Assembly (NCBI GenBank): GCA_021234155.1
Contig: JAJEKV010000143.1
Location: 1,418,650-1,482,649 of the forward strand
DNA: 64,000 bases
Source: Isoetes taiwanensis
Lineage: Eukaryota > Streptophyta > Lycopodiopsida > Isoetales > Isoetaceae
Reading direction: 5' to 3'
Of the stretch, positions 21,273 through 33,400 are shown one piece after another. The first letter of the stretch is position 1; each line of letters begins with the position of its first letter. The notes beneath the pieces were generated by a model, which ran no database searches, was not told the origin of the DNA, and saw only the letters and a program-made list of their open reading frames with translations. The translations under genes and the position numbers were made by a program.

Positions 21273-23664
21273 GAGAATAGAATAGAATAGAGTAGAGTAT
21301 AATAGAGTAGAGTAGAGTAGAATAGAATGGTTTTTATCATCTACGGAGACCAATTGACCTGTGGGACACAATGAAGAAGCGCAGCAGGCTTATTACTGTT
21401 TGGACTAAAAAACCTCGTCTCGAAGGGTTTTCGAGAACAAAATCGTGGCAGTAATAAGAATGTTATTAAACTTACAAATATACATCATTAAATATATATA
21501 CATGTCAGGTGAGTGTCCGAGGACATAGCTGATACCGTATATCCATGACCTCCTAAAGGTATGATCCCAGCACCCATACTAAAGGCGTACTCAATATCAC
21601 ATGTAGCGGCTAGCCCGTAGGTGTGACCAACTCAGTGTGGCGTATCCGGATTTGATCATATACTAGACAGATCTGAAGGGTGTGACATCCTTCCTCAATG
21701 ATTCCCAATTGGCAACATTGTCAAAGCCTGTCCTGGCATGGCTCCCCAATCCATCTGCTCATCTCAATTCGGAGACGGTATGCACCCGTTCGAATCGAGT
21801 CAATGAGTCTGTGCCTTTTTATAAACAAATGGGTATGCATGTAGCACTGCGTGATCCCATTCCAATGTGGGGTTTATGTGGCACTGGTAATATGTTGTCT
21901 TGATCTGTTCAAAGGCACTAGCATTCCACACCTTGTTGAGGAAGCAAAAGTCAAGGTATTGCCTCAAGTTATGGTGACCTACTTTTGTTGGCACTTGTAT
22001 GCCCCTGTGCTTCTGCACATTCCATCTGATCAGCCACTGAGCTCTCTTTTACCTCTAGCAGGTCTTGAGGTGTTGCAGCCCCAATTGTCATGGTACAAGC
22101 AAGGTTAGGGAGACAAGCATCATCCATGTTGACCACCTTCTGAAAGTAGATGATGTGGCGATTGAGAGCAAGATTTGATATGGGAACGTGGACTTCACCC
22201 CAGTGGCCATGCTAAGAAGGCTTTTTGCACCTGCTCCAAGTCATTCCAAGTAGCGAAAGTTACCATCAAGCCCTAGAATTTGATCATGTATAAAAGGATG
22301 AGCTCCAATAAGACCCTGAATAGGTGCAACTCATTGGCCCAAACAAAGCTCTGCTCTGTGAGTGTTGTTTTGCATTGCATATAGTGACTTCCAACCCGCT
22401 GTCGCTCGTAGCCGAAAGGAAGTGTCCCAGTGCATAGTAGAAGGAAACTCCACTCTCAAATATTTGTAGGTGGGTACCAATTCTACCACCTTAGTCTTGG
22501 CCAAGTTGATGTGCAGTCGCCTGGCAGAATGTGTTCAAAGCATCCAGATGGTGCTGCATGTCCACTGGAGTGTAAGCTAGAAGGTCCATATCATCAGCAT
22601 ATATTAACTGCCTAGTGATCTGGTGCAAAAGTAGAGCTTCATCGCCCCCATTGTCAGCAATCCAGCTCTCTAATTGATCAGTGTAAAACCAAACAGTGTT
22701 GGAGAGAATCGAATAGTTGGCTCGTCGGCTAAAATTGGCCTGAGCATGTCCCATAAAGCATGTATACTGTATTCTGTAGCAAGGTGGTTAAAAAACCCGT
22801 TTTTTATTTATAAAAATCTTCTATAAAAATCCGTACGTACTCTAAAAGATTTTTATGAAATGGAATAGCCAAAAAAAATAAAATAAAAAAAATTTGCCCC
22901 TAATTTTTTTGTGCACATTTAGGTTTAGGGTTTGAATGTTTAGAATTAAGGTTTACAGGGGTTAGAATGTTTAGTTTTAGGGTTAGAATGTTTAAATTTA
23001 GGGTTAGAATGTTTAGGCTTACATTGTGTACACTTAGGTTTAGGGTTAGAATATTGAAAATTTAGGATTACAGGTTTAGAATGTAGGTTTAGGGTTAGAA
23101 TTGTAGGCTTACAGGTTTAGAATTTCATATTGTAATGGCTATATTGTAATTTCTATAAAATTTGTATTCTAAGGATTTTTATATTTTTTTAAAAAACTTT
23201 TAAAAAATCTTTGCATACGGATTTTTAAGGTACGGATTTCTAAGTACTCAACTACCTTGTTCTGTAGATCGGCAAAGACCTCGGACTATCACATCTTATC
23301 CACAGCTTTTCCCGAGGCACAATGTCAAAGGCCTTGGCGAAGTCAACGGAGCAACAATACAAATCTGGCCAACGATTTCTGCTATCTTCAATCAGAGTCT
23401 GCAGCGTGAAGATGTCATCAATGGTTGAGTGCCGGGGCCTAAATCTCACTTGCGAGAGAACCCGCAAGTCTGCTGCCTTTTCCCAGCCTATTAATTACTG
23501 TTCGAAAATCCGAACTAGCAGTTTTTGTAAACACCAAACTAACCATGATTGTTCAGGAATTAACTGAGCAATGCCAGTCACCTGCTTGTAGATATAAACA
23601 AGTCTGCTAGTGGTCCATCAAGGGAGAAACCTTCATGTAACACCTTGTTGAACAAGGCGCTTAG
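21273..23664 (-). mobile_element. LINE retrotransposon, 5'-truncated, reverse transcriptase fragment
   Basis: The minus strand shows non-LTR RT blocks in order: YKQVTGIAQLIPEQS (about 23595), RPRHSTIDDIFTLQTLIE then CSVDFAKAFDIVPREKLW (about 23440-23300), and LIYADDMDLL (about 22590), where YADD is the catalytic motif. The 3' UTR ends at a degenerate (TTCTA)n tail at 21329-21273. The ORF is broken by a MITE at 22780-23259 and by stops. The 5' side is lost where an LTR sequence begins at 23665. Confidence 0.8.
22780..23259. mobile_element. hAT-type MITE inserted in the LINE RT
   Basis: A 480-bp insert flanked by perfect 8-bp direct repeats TTCTGTAG (22772-22779 and 23260-23267). Its ends are inverted: CAAGGTGGTT on the left, and CAAGGTAGTT as the complement of the right. 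Both features fit the hAT superfamily. Removing the insert and one flank copy keeps the LINE reading frame open across the site. The interior is AT-rich and carries many degenerate GGTTTAGGGTTAGAATGTTTA units. There is no transposase. Confidence 0.85.
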
Positions 23665-23870
23665 TGTAACAAGCCCCGGTCACTTGATGGGCCAATATAC
23701 TTATTTATTATTTGCTTATGTATCATGATTGACATGCATACAATATAGGCCTCATATAAGCAAGGGTTTTGCCTTTCTTTCTTTCTTTCTTTGCTTCTTT
23801 CTTTCTTTTATTAGAAATAGATTTTTGAAGGTTAGAGCTTTTTGGGGAGCAAGTTTTTGCAGAGAAGGAT
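23665..23870 (+). mobile_element. LTR fragment related to 60660-60909
   Basis: Starts TGTAACAAGCCCCGGTCAC. It shares with 60660 onward the block from CACTTGATGGG through GCATACAATATAGGCCTCAT to CTTTTTGGGGAGCAAG. A (CTTT)n microsatellite at about 23778-23812 is specific to this copy. It truncates the LINE. How far it extends to the right is unclear. Confidence 0.6.
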
Positions 23871-24976
23871 TGGATTGGAGACCCCAAGCATGCAAGGCCT
23901 TGGAGAATGCATGAAGATCGACTCAAGTGTTTTCTTTTAGGTGGGGCTTTTCACCGATCTATTTGTGATTTCATAGGCTGTGATCAAATTCAAGCATGCT
24001 ATTGGATTGAATTGAAAAGAGGATCAAAGGTTAAGTATATATATAGTATTTGTGTGTAAGCTTTTGAGCTATGGTTGAGATACTTGGAAGGAAGAGAAGA
24101 AGCATGAATCTTGTGGGGAATATGCCAAATTTGGGCTGGATGTGGTTGAAATTGCAGGGAAAGGGCTGATTTGAGGTCGATTTAGTTGTGAATATGAACA
24201 ATCGATGCCTTGAGAATCTTCTCCGATGATACCAATTTGGAACGACTTTGTCGGGCTTCAATTTCAGATTTTTGAAACCGTGTGGTTCTCATTTGCTTCG
24301 ATTTTCTTATGTATTTTCCAATCGAGCTGTAAGCCAAATACCATAGTTTCTTATTTAAATTCATGCTTGGCATAATATTATTTATTCAACATTCTAACCT
24401 TCAATAGCAACATGCTATTTTGATCATATCGAACCTTTTGGCCTTTGTAGACGACTACCTATATATGTTTATTCAAGAGCCATGTATCTTTATCTTTCCT
24501 TGAATGTAATACATGCATAGAGGTTCCACAGATCATGTAGATATTAATCATGGTTTCACAGGCCATGTAACTTCATCTTCCCTGAACGGTCATGTAAATC
24601 TGAGAACATGATATTTCCTTAAATAATGGTTGCTTGTTCCCACAACTATATTAGACTTGTGGGAAAGTTGCTTGTTTATATTAAATTTTTAAAAACCTGC
24701 ATCCCATCCAAAGGCCGAGATGAACGGCCTGGATTTCGATCCAGATCCTCTCATCTGATTGGTTGCATGTTTCCCGCTTGCCTTGTATCCCGCATTTACC
24801 ATTTTGCTATGGCCATGCGATGGCACTATTCCTGCTATGGCGATGGCTTTGCTTGTGCTCCAGCTATGGCTTTGCTTGTGCTCGCTTTGATCCAGCTATG
24901 ACGATGGCTTTGCTCTAGATCATGCGATGCGCAAAAGCGAGGGGGAGTCTTTGGCTTCTCCAAAAACCTCTTTTCC
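23871..24976. other. No gene seen; possibly more of the LTR element
   Basis: AT-rich, with no recognisable domain. It may be the remainder of the LTR or leader that begins at 23665. Short TGGCGATGGC / CAGCTATGGC repeats occur at 24810-24915. Confidence 0.4.
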
Positions 24977-26986
24977 CACTACAAGAAGATAGTCCTTTTG
25001 CGTCAAACTCTGCGTCACTACATTTTAAGGTTTGTCAAATTTGTGTCACAAGCTTGAAAGTGACACAAATTTATCTCATTGCGTCAAAACTTATGTCATT
25101 ATAATTGTGTCAGCTATAACGTCATTTTTTTGAAAGGTTTGTTTCAAGTTTTTGATAATTTTATGTTAGTTTTATAGTGCTAATTGTGTCATGTATTGTG
25201 TAAGGTTTGTGACATATTTTAGAGTCAAACATGTCAATAGTTTTGTGGCAGTTACAATGTCATTCATGCTAAGGCTTTGAGTCAACTTTGATACACGGTT
25301 GTGTCAATATTTGTTATATCTTTTTTGTCATCATTTGTAAAAGGTTTATGCCATCTTATAGTGTCAAACATATTGACAATCCTACTTTAGTGTTCTATGA
25401 AATATTGTTATTGCATCAAGAAAGTGTCAATGTCGTGACATTGCAAAGTAGAAATACTTAAATATCTTGATGTAGAAAGGGCTAAGTTTGCCACTATGTA
25501 ATATGATGAACAAAATCCTAGCAAATAGTTATATTATTTGTTATTTTAGACTGATACGTTTTCGAATGCTAATATTCTAAACTTACAAAAATATCATTAG
25601 ACATTATCTGTATTTATATCCCAGGGATTTCACCTAGGCATATGGGGATACCTCATCTGCATGCAAAGGGTCAACATAAAACCCCTGTATACGACTTTTT
25701 AGAGGTGGAAAACCCCTATATATGTAAATAGAAAAGGCCAGTTTCCACGCCCCCTTCCGTAGATGTACTTACGGACTATCTTAATTTTTACATACCCGTA
25801 CCCGATCTTGTACTCGTCGAGTTTGTGCACCCTAGCCTTATTTCGAGAGTCACCTTCATATTCAATTGTATCACCCTGACTTGGTGATGCCGCAGGCTTC
25901 TTAGCCTTGGCACCCATATGAAAACGCAAGGTGCCAAAAGGTCTGCCTTACGAGTACTTCCGACTTACCCAATAGGTGATACGACACTAGCTTGGGGGCG
26001 TGGCTCAGAGAAGGATTTGCAGAAACAAACACAGAGGCAAGGGTCTTTTATTAACTTTGATCGTATAGCCTTAGGTGTTTTTAAATTGCACTTTTAATAA
26101 GGGAACCATTGAAAAGTCAAATATCTTAAACTAAAAGGAACTATTGGAATCGAGTTAACAGATTAGATAAAAACAACGAAGCATGTAAACAAACAAAATT
26201 GAAAACCGAGTCCTTTGTTGTAAAAAAGGGGCAGACTGTACAAAAATGGTTATTGGATCAGCGGACCAGGCCGGATTGCCGGAAAAGGGCATCCGGAACT
26301 GTTAAGAATAGCAGAAAAAGGTCAGATGTGGCTGAAATTAGTTCCTGGGGCCTTGAAGCAGGCCGAATTGATAAAAAAGGCAGTCGTAATTAGCATAAGA
26401 AGAAAAGGTAAACCCAGATTTAGACTAACATGCCTTTTAGAGTATTATAAATGAATCGGATCTGTTGAATTGAAGCATCTGAAAGAATCTAAAGCATCTG
26501 AAAGAATCTAGCATGTGATAGAAGTCTGTCTACAGTAAATCTTTTGATAAAGTGTAGTTGAATTAAGTGTTTCCATTAGCTCTAGAGAATTCCAGAAAAT
26601 CCTAGAGAGGTTATCCAGCTGGTTAGCAGACTCTCAGAATTGGGAGGAGTTTGAGCTAAGATTTGCCGTGTTTGCAAATCAGAGCCCGGTTGGGTGGATA
26701 AGTTGTGCCGAGAGATCTAGTTCGAGATTCCGTGCTGTTTGAATAACGTTGTTTGAAAGTTTTGCGCATGTGCAAACCGCTTGTATCAAGTGGTATCGAG
26801 GCCGCTTGCATCCTAAGATCCCGTGGAAATGGCCCGTAACAAATTTAATCTTCCGTAGACCAAGATAATCGGGCTATGAATGTTTGACTTTGCCAAGCAT
26901 TGACAAAGACAAATTGGCATGCCTACATCCGTTAGTTTTGGGGAGAACCGGAGGAAACTTGAATATGTAGCAATTCAGATGGGCAC

Positions 26987-28071
26987 TTGCCGGACATATT
27001 CCAACACCTCCTCTCACCGCAAAGCACTCCACCGCCATCTCCACCACCACCGATTCTCCTACCAGAAGTTGCCAATGCCAAAACAGGTCGAATTAAATGG
27101 TTGGAGAAGGTAGAAGGAATGCCGTCATATGCAGGAGATAAACGGAGTCCGCCAGCAGTTCTAGGATTCCTGGCCAGTTGGGAAAGCTTCTTTGAAAGAG
27201 TAAAAGCTACGGAGGAGCAGAAACTGCAAGCTATGGACAAATATATAACCGACGAGCGTAATATGGTGGCAAGGGCGTAAAAAGTTGTTACCGCAGATAA
27301 AAACTTGGGCAGCTTTTAGAAAAGCATTCGAGTCGCACAACTTGCATGCAAATTATTACCCAGATCTTAAAAGACAGTGGGATCTTTTTAAACAAGGGGA
27401 ACATGAATCAGTACATCATTTTTACTCCAAGTTCTCCTACTTAGTTGTACATATGGGAGAACTACATGCCGGAGGACTATCTAAAAGTGAAGTGACGCTG
27501 AAAATTCATAGCGCAGGATCAAAACTGCGAGATCCATTATATGCCGAGCTATGTTTTGCAGAACCATCAACTATTGATGAAGCAGTGCGAAAGGCAGAAG
27601 CCGCAGAGATGAAACTCAATCCTGGCATAATACGGTATGATATATGGGAGGGGTACCCTCAGGAGAAAAATTTTAAGCCAGACAATGGCAAGGCATCTGA
27701 AAGAGAGAATAAGCGGAATCGAGCAAGTGCTTTGCCTAGTAATGAAGAACCCCGCATTTAAGAGAAGCAACGGAGAACGCTGGATGGCCAAGGCTCAAGC
27801 AAAACGCACCGGAGGATGTTTTATATGTGGAGGTCCACACTATAAGAATCAATGTCCAAAAGTTGTATCCAAAGGGGATCCTGAGCAACCGAAGGAGGAT
27901 ACTCGATCAAAAGCCCGAACATCTGCGCAGATTGCCCATGTTCGTATTGCAGAAGAAGTTCCTGAAAAGGTTCCTGAAAGTTCCCACGCTAACGCTAAGT
28001 TTGACAAAGAAAAGTACGAAGACTATGAAAGAAGTCGGCTTCAAATTGGCTACGTGGGTAAAAACAAGTAG
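26987..28071 (+). pseudogene. Ty3/gypsy-type gag with two frame changes
   Basis: The N-terminal part is proline-rich, then KWLEKVEGMPSYAGD and FLASWESFFERVKATEEQK. After a frame change near 27258 the core continues as WWQGRKKLLPQIKTWAAFRK and DLKRQWDLFKQGEHESVHHF, typical of retrotrans_gag. A second frame change near 27760 leads to the knuckle CFICGGPHYKNQC (CX2CX3HX4C, a common plant variant) near 27817-27855. The frame ends at TAG, 28071. Frame changes could be decay or sequence error. Confidence 0.75.
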
Positions 28072-28273
28072 AGTAAAATGTCTGTGTAGACATGTGTGTG
28101 TGAATGGTTTGAGCATTGTATTCATTTGGTTTGAAATAATGAAAGTTTTTTTTCAAATGAATGTTGCTCTAGATTTAGAAGGGGGCAACTGTGACTGCAG
28201 CACAGAAGCCAGACCCTTAGAATTATCGGGCAGATGGTAAGATTACCAGCCCAGAAGAAATCCTTTCAAAGTA

Positions 28274-28395
28274 GATAGTCAGGTGACTAGCTTAGAAAGA
28301 AAGGTGGTTATTCCAGACAAAGCAGATAGTCAGTTGACTAGCTTTGGGAAAGATTCTAGACAAAGCAGATAGCAAGTTGACTAGCTTTGGGAAAG
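28274..28395 (+). repeat. Three tandem repeats before the polypurine tract
   Basis: About 45-bp units containing CAGATAGTCAGTTGACTAGC and, in two units, TTTGGGAAAGA. The unit edges vary. They lie between gag and the 3' LTR of the TR-GAG-like element. Confidence 0.7.
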
Positions 28396-28504
28396 ACTGT
28401 TACTCCCTAAGGCAGATGATCGAGGACGATCAGCCTTGGGAAGGGAGGGAATTGATACGGCACTAGCTTGGGGGCGTGGCTCAGAGAAGGATTTGCAGAA
28501 ACCG

Positions 28505-29179
28505 CTATACAGAAAGCTTAGAAACAAAGCTAAAATGGTTGAGTAAAGCAGTTGGGTCCACATTCTAATCGGATGTTTTCGATCTCTAAGTGTCTGAAAA
28601 TACCATTCTTTCTTGCCAATCTTTGCTTACTCTGCATAAAAAAAAACATAGATTTGAGCCTTTATTCAAAATCCCCTTTTTATTACTACAGGGTCCGGAT
28701 GCAAGAAATTATCAAGTTTTTATTGGGCAGAGTGTCTAAGAGAGGAAAGCTCTGTTTTGGAAAGCCAGTAACTCAGGGCATAAAAAATTCTGTGATTCAA
28801 GCAGCAGACCATAAAGATTTGCTGAAATGATACCCAAATTAGACTGGAGTTGGCCGAAATCTCAATCACAGGACATCTGATTGAAAGAGGAATGTTTGCC
28901 TTGAGCCGAAAGAGGCAAAAAAATGGCCCAATTCAGCGAGTTACATGAATCTTCGACTCAAAATAAACAGAGAAAATGATATATTTGCCCAGATTTATAG
29001 ATTATATTCCATGGCTAGACGCTCCGAAAAAATGGAATAGACGGAATTGGTTATTCTTCGTGCATTTTTGAATCAGTAATTTCCTTATATGTTTTCAATG
29101 CGGCAATTATTAATGCCTGTCTAGCGAAATTATCAACAGCATCAAGTTTGGGTCGGGTGCAATCTTTTAAGCCCCAAAT
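28505..29179. other. No gene seen
   Basis: AT-rich sequence beyond the recognisable start of the 3' LTR. It may be rearranged LTR or CACTA interior. Confidence 0.4.
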
Positions 29180-29290
29180 ATAGAATAGAATAGAATAGAA
29201 TAGAATAGAATAGAATATGATTTTATCGTCCACGGAGACCAACTGGCCTATGGGACCCAAGTACAAAGAGAGAGCAACAGGCGTATTACT
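29180..29290 (-). mobile_element. LINE 3'-end fragment with (TTCTA)n tail
   Basis: An eight-unit TAGAA run at 29180-29217 (a TTCTA tail on the minus strand) abuts the conserved 3' end with GGTCTCCGTGGACGATAAAA. Same family and strand as 19863 and 21273. It is strongly 5'-truncated. Confidence 0.6.
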
Positions 29291-30284
29291 ACCAGGATAG
29301 AGCGGATAGAGCTGAGTCAAAGCAAATTAGCCGCTGCAGCACAGAGATTTCGCAATCTCATGTACGCAACCCAGCAAAACAAAACCAAACACAAAAAGAA
29401 GAGATCGGAAGGAAGAAAAATACTTCGATTAAACCGATTCAGTCAATGATTATCTGCCTCGTATGATGCTGGATAGAAATTCATCGCCTTATTCTGCTTT
29501 TTTTGAGTGAAACCATTTGAAAAAGCCTATTCTAAACTGTCTAAAAATCAAGTCATGAAGCAAAGATCATGAAAGCCGCCGCCGGGGGGTTTATTTCAGA
29601 AACCCCCGAGCCGCTAAGTTACACATACGAAATGTCCATAAGGACCAAAATGTTTGCTACGCGGAGAAAATAAGAAGGAAAATTTTTGTTCTCTTCCCAA
29701 GAAATGATTTTAAGTGAGCTTTGCGGCAACACGAGTGAGCTTTATTTCCGGCAAATGACTTTAGTGAGATTCGGTTGCAAGCTTGCTTGCTTGTGACAGA
29801 TTCTAAAAGTTTCTTTTGTTTTGTGACGATTTAGTGGGGAACTATTGTATGGGAGCTATGGCGGCCAGGAAGCCCCGCTTGCCATGAAACAATAGTATGG
29901 CTATGGCCTCCATAGTCGGAGCTTTGCAAAAGCGGAACCTCCATAGCCGACCTCCATAGCCGTGAGCTTTCCAAAGCGAAACCTCCATAGCCGACCTCCA
30001 TAGCCGTGGCAAGATCTGAAATCGAAAAACCTTCTCGAGGTTTCTTGGCGGAGCTCGGGCGATGCCGCCGAGCTCCCAAAGCAGTTGTTTAAGTTGCTTT
30101 TGAACAAAAGCATAAAACCGTAAATTTCGGCCCTTGTGGACGCAAATTTTATCGCTAGTTCTCGTGACGCCATTGAATTGCGTGCTCTCGCTAAATCGCC
30201 TACCGCTACGCTCCTTCTACTCCATTTTCTTGTGCGATCTGCACTTGTTTGCATCCGTTATCCGTGGACGCCCTCGAATATATA

Positions 30285-30420
30285 AGGCGCTCCGGACGTA
30301 TACATACGGGGATTTCCCCCTCCCATGGCAATCAGCTCACCATGAGCAGGGCCCTCCGTCTAACTCGGACCATCTATAGAAAGATGCCCGGGTGAAGGAC
30401 ACGGAGGTGTCATTCGGCCC
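30285..30420. repeat. LTR-like stretch related to 1425-1530
   Basis: Shares with the LTR at 1408-2326 the order GCGCTC, a GGAAATCCCCC/GGATTTCCCCC block, GGGCCCTCCGTCTA and GACACGGAGGTGTC/GACACGAAGGTGTC. A TATATAAGG lies just before it (about 30278). The equivalent in unit 2 is near 43650-43790. It is probably an old LTR remnant. Confidence 0.4.
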
Positions 30421-33400
30421 ACGATAGCAAAGTTTTAGGCATTGAAGGTCATCTTTAAATTCATTTTCACGATCTTTAGTCTCATTTCCATTGTCATGAT
30501 CTTTAGTTTTGATATGCATTATTGTAGTGTTAGACCTAGTGCGAAAACATGATAAGAATACTACCATGCCATGTATTGTACCAACAATCAGCTCCAAGAG
30601 AAATGCCCCCCTTAAGACACAGTTACCTATCAGCAGTCCAAACATCATTATCATGGTCATGCCCAAGCCACAACGTTGTCTATGAGAGCACCAAGAAAAA
30701 ACTCATTCTCTGTAATAGACAGAGAAAAAAACCCTTGTTTCAAAAGCAAAAAATAGCACCATCTGTGATATCCATGTGCCTGCCAGAAAAACACCATTGA
30801 ACACAAAAATAACAACATACATAACATGAATATCTCCCCCTCACTTTTAAAAAGACAAATGTAAAAATTGGATAATAGCCATCCACCAACCATGCCTCAC
30901 CATGTGTCATCTTTTCCTTTTATTTGGGGGGAGGTGTCACGAGCGTCCAATCTGGCATTCTGAACGCTTTTGCCCCCACCGAATTACAATTGCTTAAGAA
31001 ACACCTCGGGGGTTAACTATGGAATTGGTGTTTTTTTTTTTGGGGGTTAACTGGTGCTTTCCCATTGGACAAAAACCTTTTGAGGTCATGTGCAAAGCTC
31101 TAGTATTCCCATTAGAGATTTAGATTTAGGATCCGAGTCCCAAGTAAACACTACCCACTTTTTGACTCTCAAGTCTTAGACCTGATTTTGTCAATTTGTG
31201 CCATTTTTTATCTATTTGTGCCAAGAAAGGTTTGTCTTTCCAAGGAAATGATGCAAGTCTGAGGTTGAGGTGATCCCCCCTCTCCCCACCTTCATTCTGA
31301 TCCCATGGGAAACCACGACCCCCAAAATAATGAGCTTCCAGGTATACAACGGTCCTCTATGGTTAACTTGATATTTCGAATTTATGCAATCCAATAATAG
31401 AAAGTGTGATTCGGTTGGTCTCCCGCTTAGAGCGGAGATCGGTTCTCCTTCGTCGACCATCCAACGCCTTTGGCTTGCTCCGAATAAGCCCTTCCAAGTT
31501 CTCCCAAGAAGTTTATATGATTCTTTTTTTGTATGTGAGTTTTCATTTTAAGCTTTTGATTGTTCCTATGGACTGGTCGGCAAGGCAAAGATAAGGGCAA
31601 AGCCTACTTCGAAATCGGACCAATGGCTTAATTTATCATGAATCCCTTTTTAGATCCAATATTTTGGTCCATGTATGATCTCACGCATCAAATGACATCA
31701 TTTGAAGTATCTACTGTTTGTAAGAAAGCATATAAAGCATGAAATTATAAGGTAGATTTTAGTCACAAGATAGATTTAGGTCAAAGCACATGCACGAAGA
31801 ACACAGCAAATATCACTTTGTTCATTTCTCTATCTAAATTGTTTGCATGTCTAGTTGTCTTCAACTTGCAATATGCTACTATCGCTCAACACAAACTAAC
31901 ACAGTTTAAAACCTGGAGAAATTTGTTTGTCAAGGATAATTGGGTCGATTATTGCGGGTTCAGTTCAAATAGAGATTAACCAGATTATTGATTGGGTTGA
32001 GAAGCATCTAACAAACCATTTAGATTCACATACCGACATGTAGGCAGGGGCGCACGCCATTGGTATAGAGAGGTAAGGAGCAATCATTTGCAAGATTATA
32101 TTTTTGCATTTGTAAGGTTTGTTTTCTCTGTTAGTCTCGCTTTTTCATATTCTATTCTTTAATAACTTTCAAACAAAGATACATTTATCAACTTACTTGA
32201 GCCAATAGAGTGGCGAAATATCGGAAAGGTTAGAAATCATTGTGGTAAAAATGACCTCTCTCCAAAAATCTGTTTGTTTAATTATTGTCTTGCCGTGTCA
32301 GCAGCGTGATGCTAAAGCTAAGCCTTCAATATATAGCCATCAAGGAACGGATCGCCCAAGAATGCCCATTAATTTCTATAGGTTACCAAATGGTGGCGGA
32401 TGTAATGTCCTAAGTGGTATCATGCGACATCATCTTCTTTAAGTCAAGACGCATAAAAAGTCTCTACATTGCATCAAAGCAAAGAAGGGCTTTAAATTAT
32501 GCTTGATGTTCTAGGTAAGCTCAACGTCTCCATCTTAATTTTTATGTTCGACAATATAATGTGATAATTGGATAAGAATTAGCGTAAATGTACCTCGAAA
32601 TGGCGTAAATGGTTGTAGTTGATCAATGTGCTGCAGCTTTGAGGCTTACTCTAAACCTTTTATTATGTCTCAAGTTTGCATGTTCCTCTCATGAACAAGT
32701 GTATTCTATTCTTATTTTGTCAATAATTATGGGCCCGTCCGGTTCAATATGTTCATCATGACAGTTGTTCACTTTGCAGATTCTGAAGTGAAGGAGCCGC
32801 AGCGGCAAAGCAATCGCCAGACGCCTAATGAAGAAACTAGCAACAAATTTATGTTGAGCAAGCAGGACTCTTGATGGCCTTTATTGATGGTAAACGCACA
32901 ACTAGCTTTGTCCACAAGGAAAAAAGCATTAGAAGATAACATTCTTATGATTTTGTGATGATTTGGATTTGCATGAACATGTAACGCTGTGTATTCCTTG
33001 CCTCTTTTGAAATTGCTTAAGAGTAAGGTAGAAGAGATGTTTGAATACCATTCTCGAGCAATTTTGATCCATTTTTCCCTCGCTTAATCACCTTATTTTC
33101 CTAAAAGTCGCATGGTAACTCTATCTACGAGTTGTTTAACTGTTGTGATTTCCTTAAGATCTTCTCGGATCTTATGCTATTGCAGGCAGCCATTCTATTC
33201 ATGTTAGAAAATGGAGATGCTATTTTTGTTAGTTGCGCTTTTGATCACCACCTCGATGAAGATCCTCATTTTAGACAACACGGAGGTTCCACACTAATAG
33301 CAATCGAACTTTTTTAGAAAGCACTCCTCAAGCTGTGTGACATCAAGATTTGAACCAATAAACCAATCTCAAGCAGTGACATCAAGATTTGAACCAATAA

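Larger units (their letters stand above)
25977..28504 (+). mobile_element. Gag-only LTR retrotransposon (TR-GAG-like)
   Basis: The 5' LTR is 25977-26788 (TG...CA). The PBS-like TGGTATCGAGGCC is at 26791-26803. A broken gag occupies 26987-28071, then tandem repeats. A polypurine tract, GGGAAGGGAGGGAAT, is at 28438-28452, directly followed by TGATACGGCACTAGC, the start of the 3' LTR. The first ~50 bases of the 3' LTR match the 5' LTR with one mismatch, then the two diverge completely, so the 3' LTR is truncated or rearranged. Only ~380 bp separate the end of gag from the PPT, so pol is absent and the element needs enzymes in trans. Confidence 0.7.

Noticed and set aside
22910-23120. A telomere or interstitial telomeric repeat tract
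   Set aside because: Units are degenerate, spaced and confined within the boundaries of the hAT MITE.
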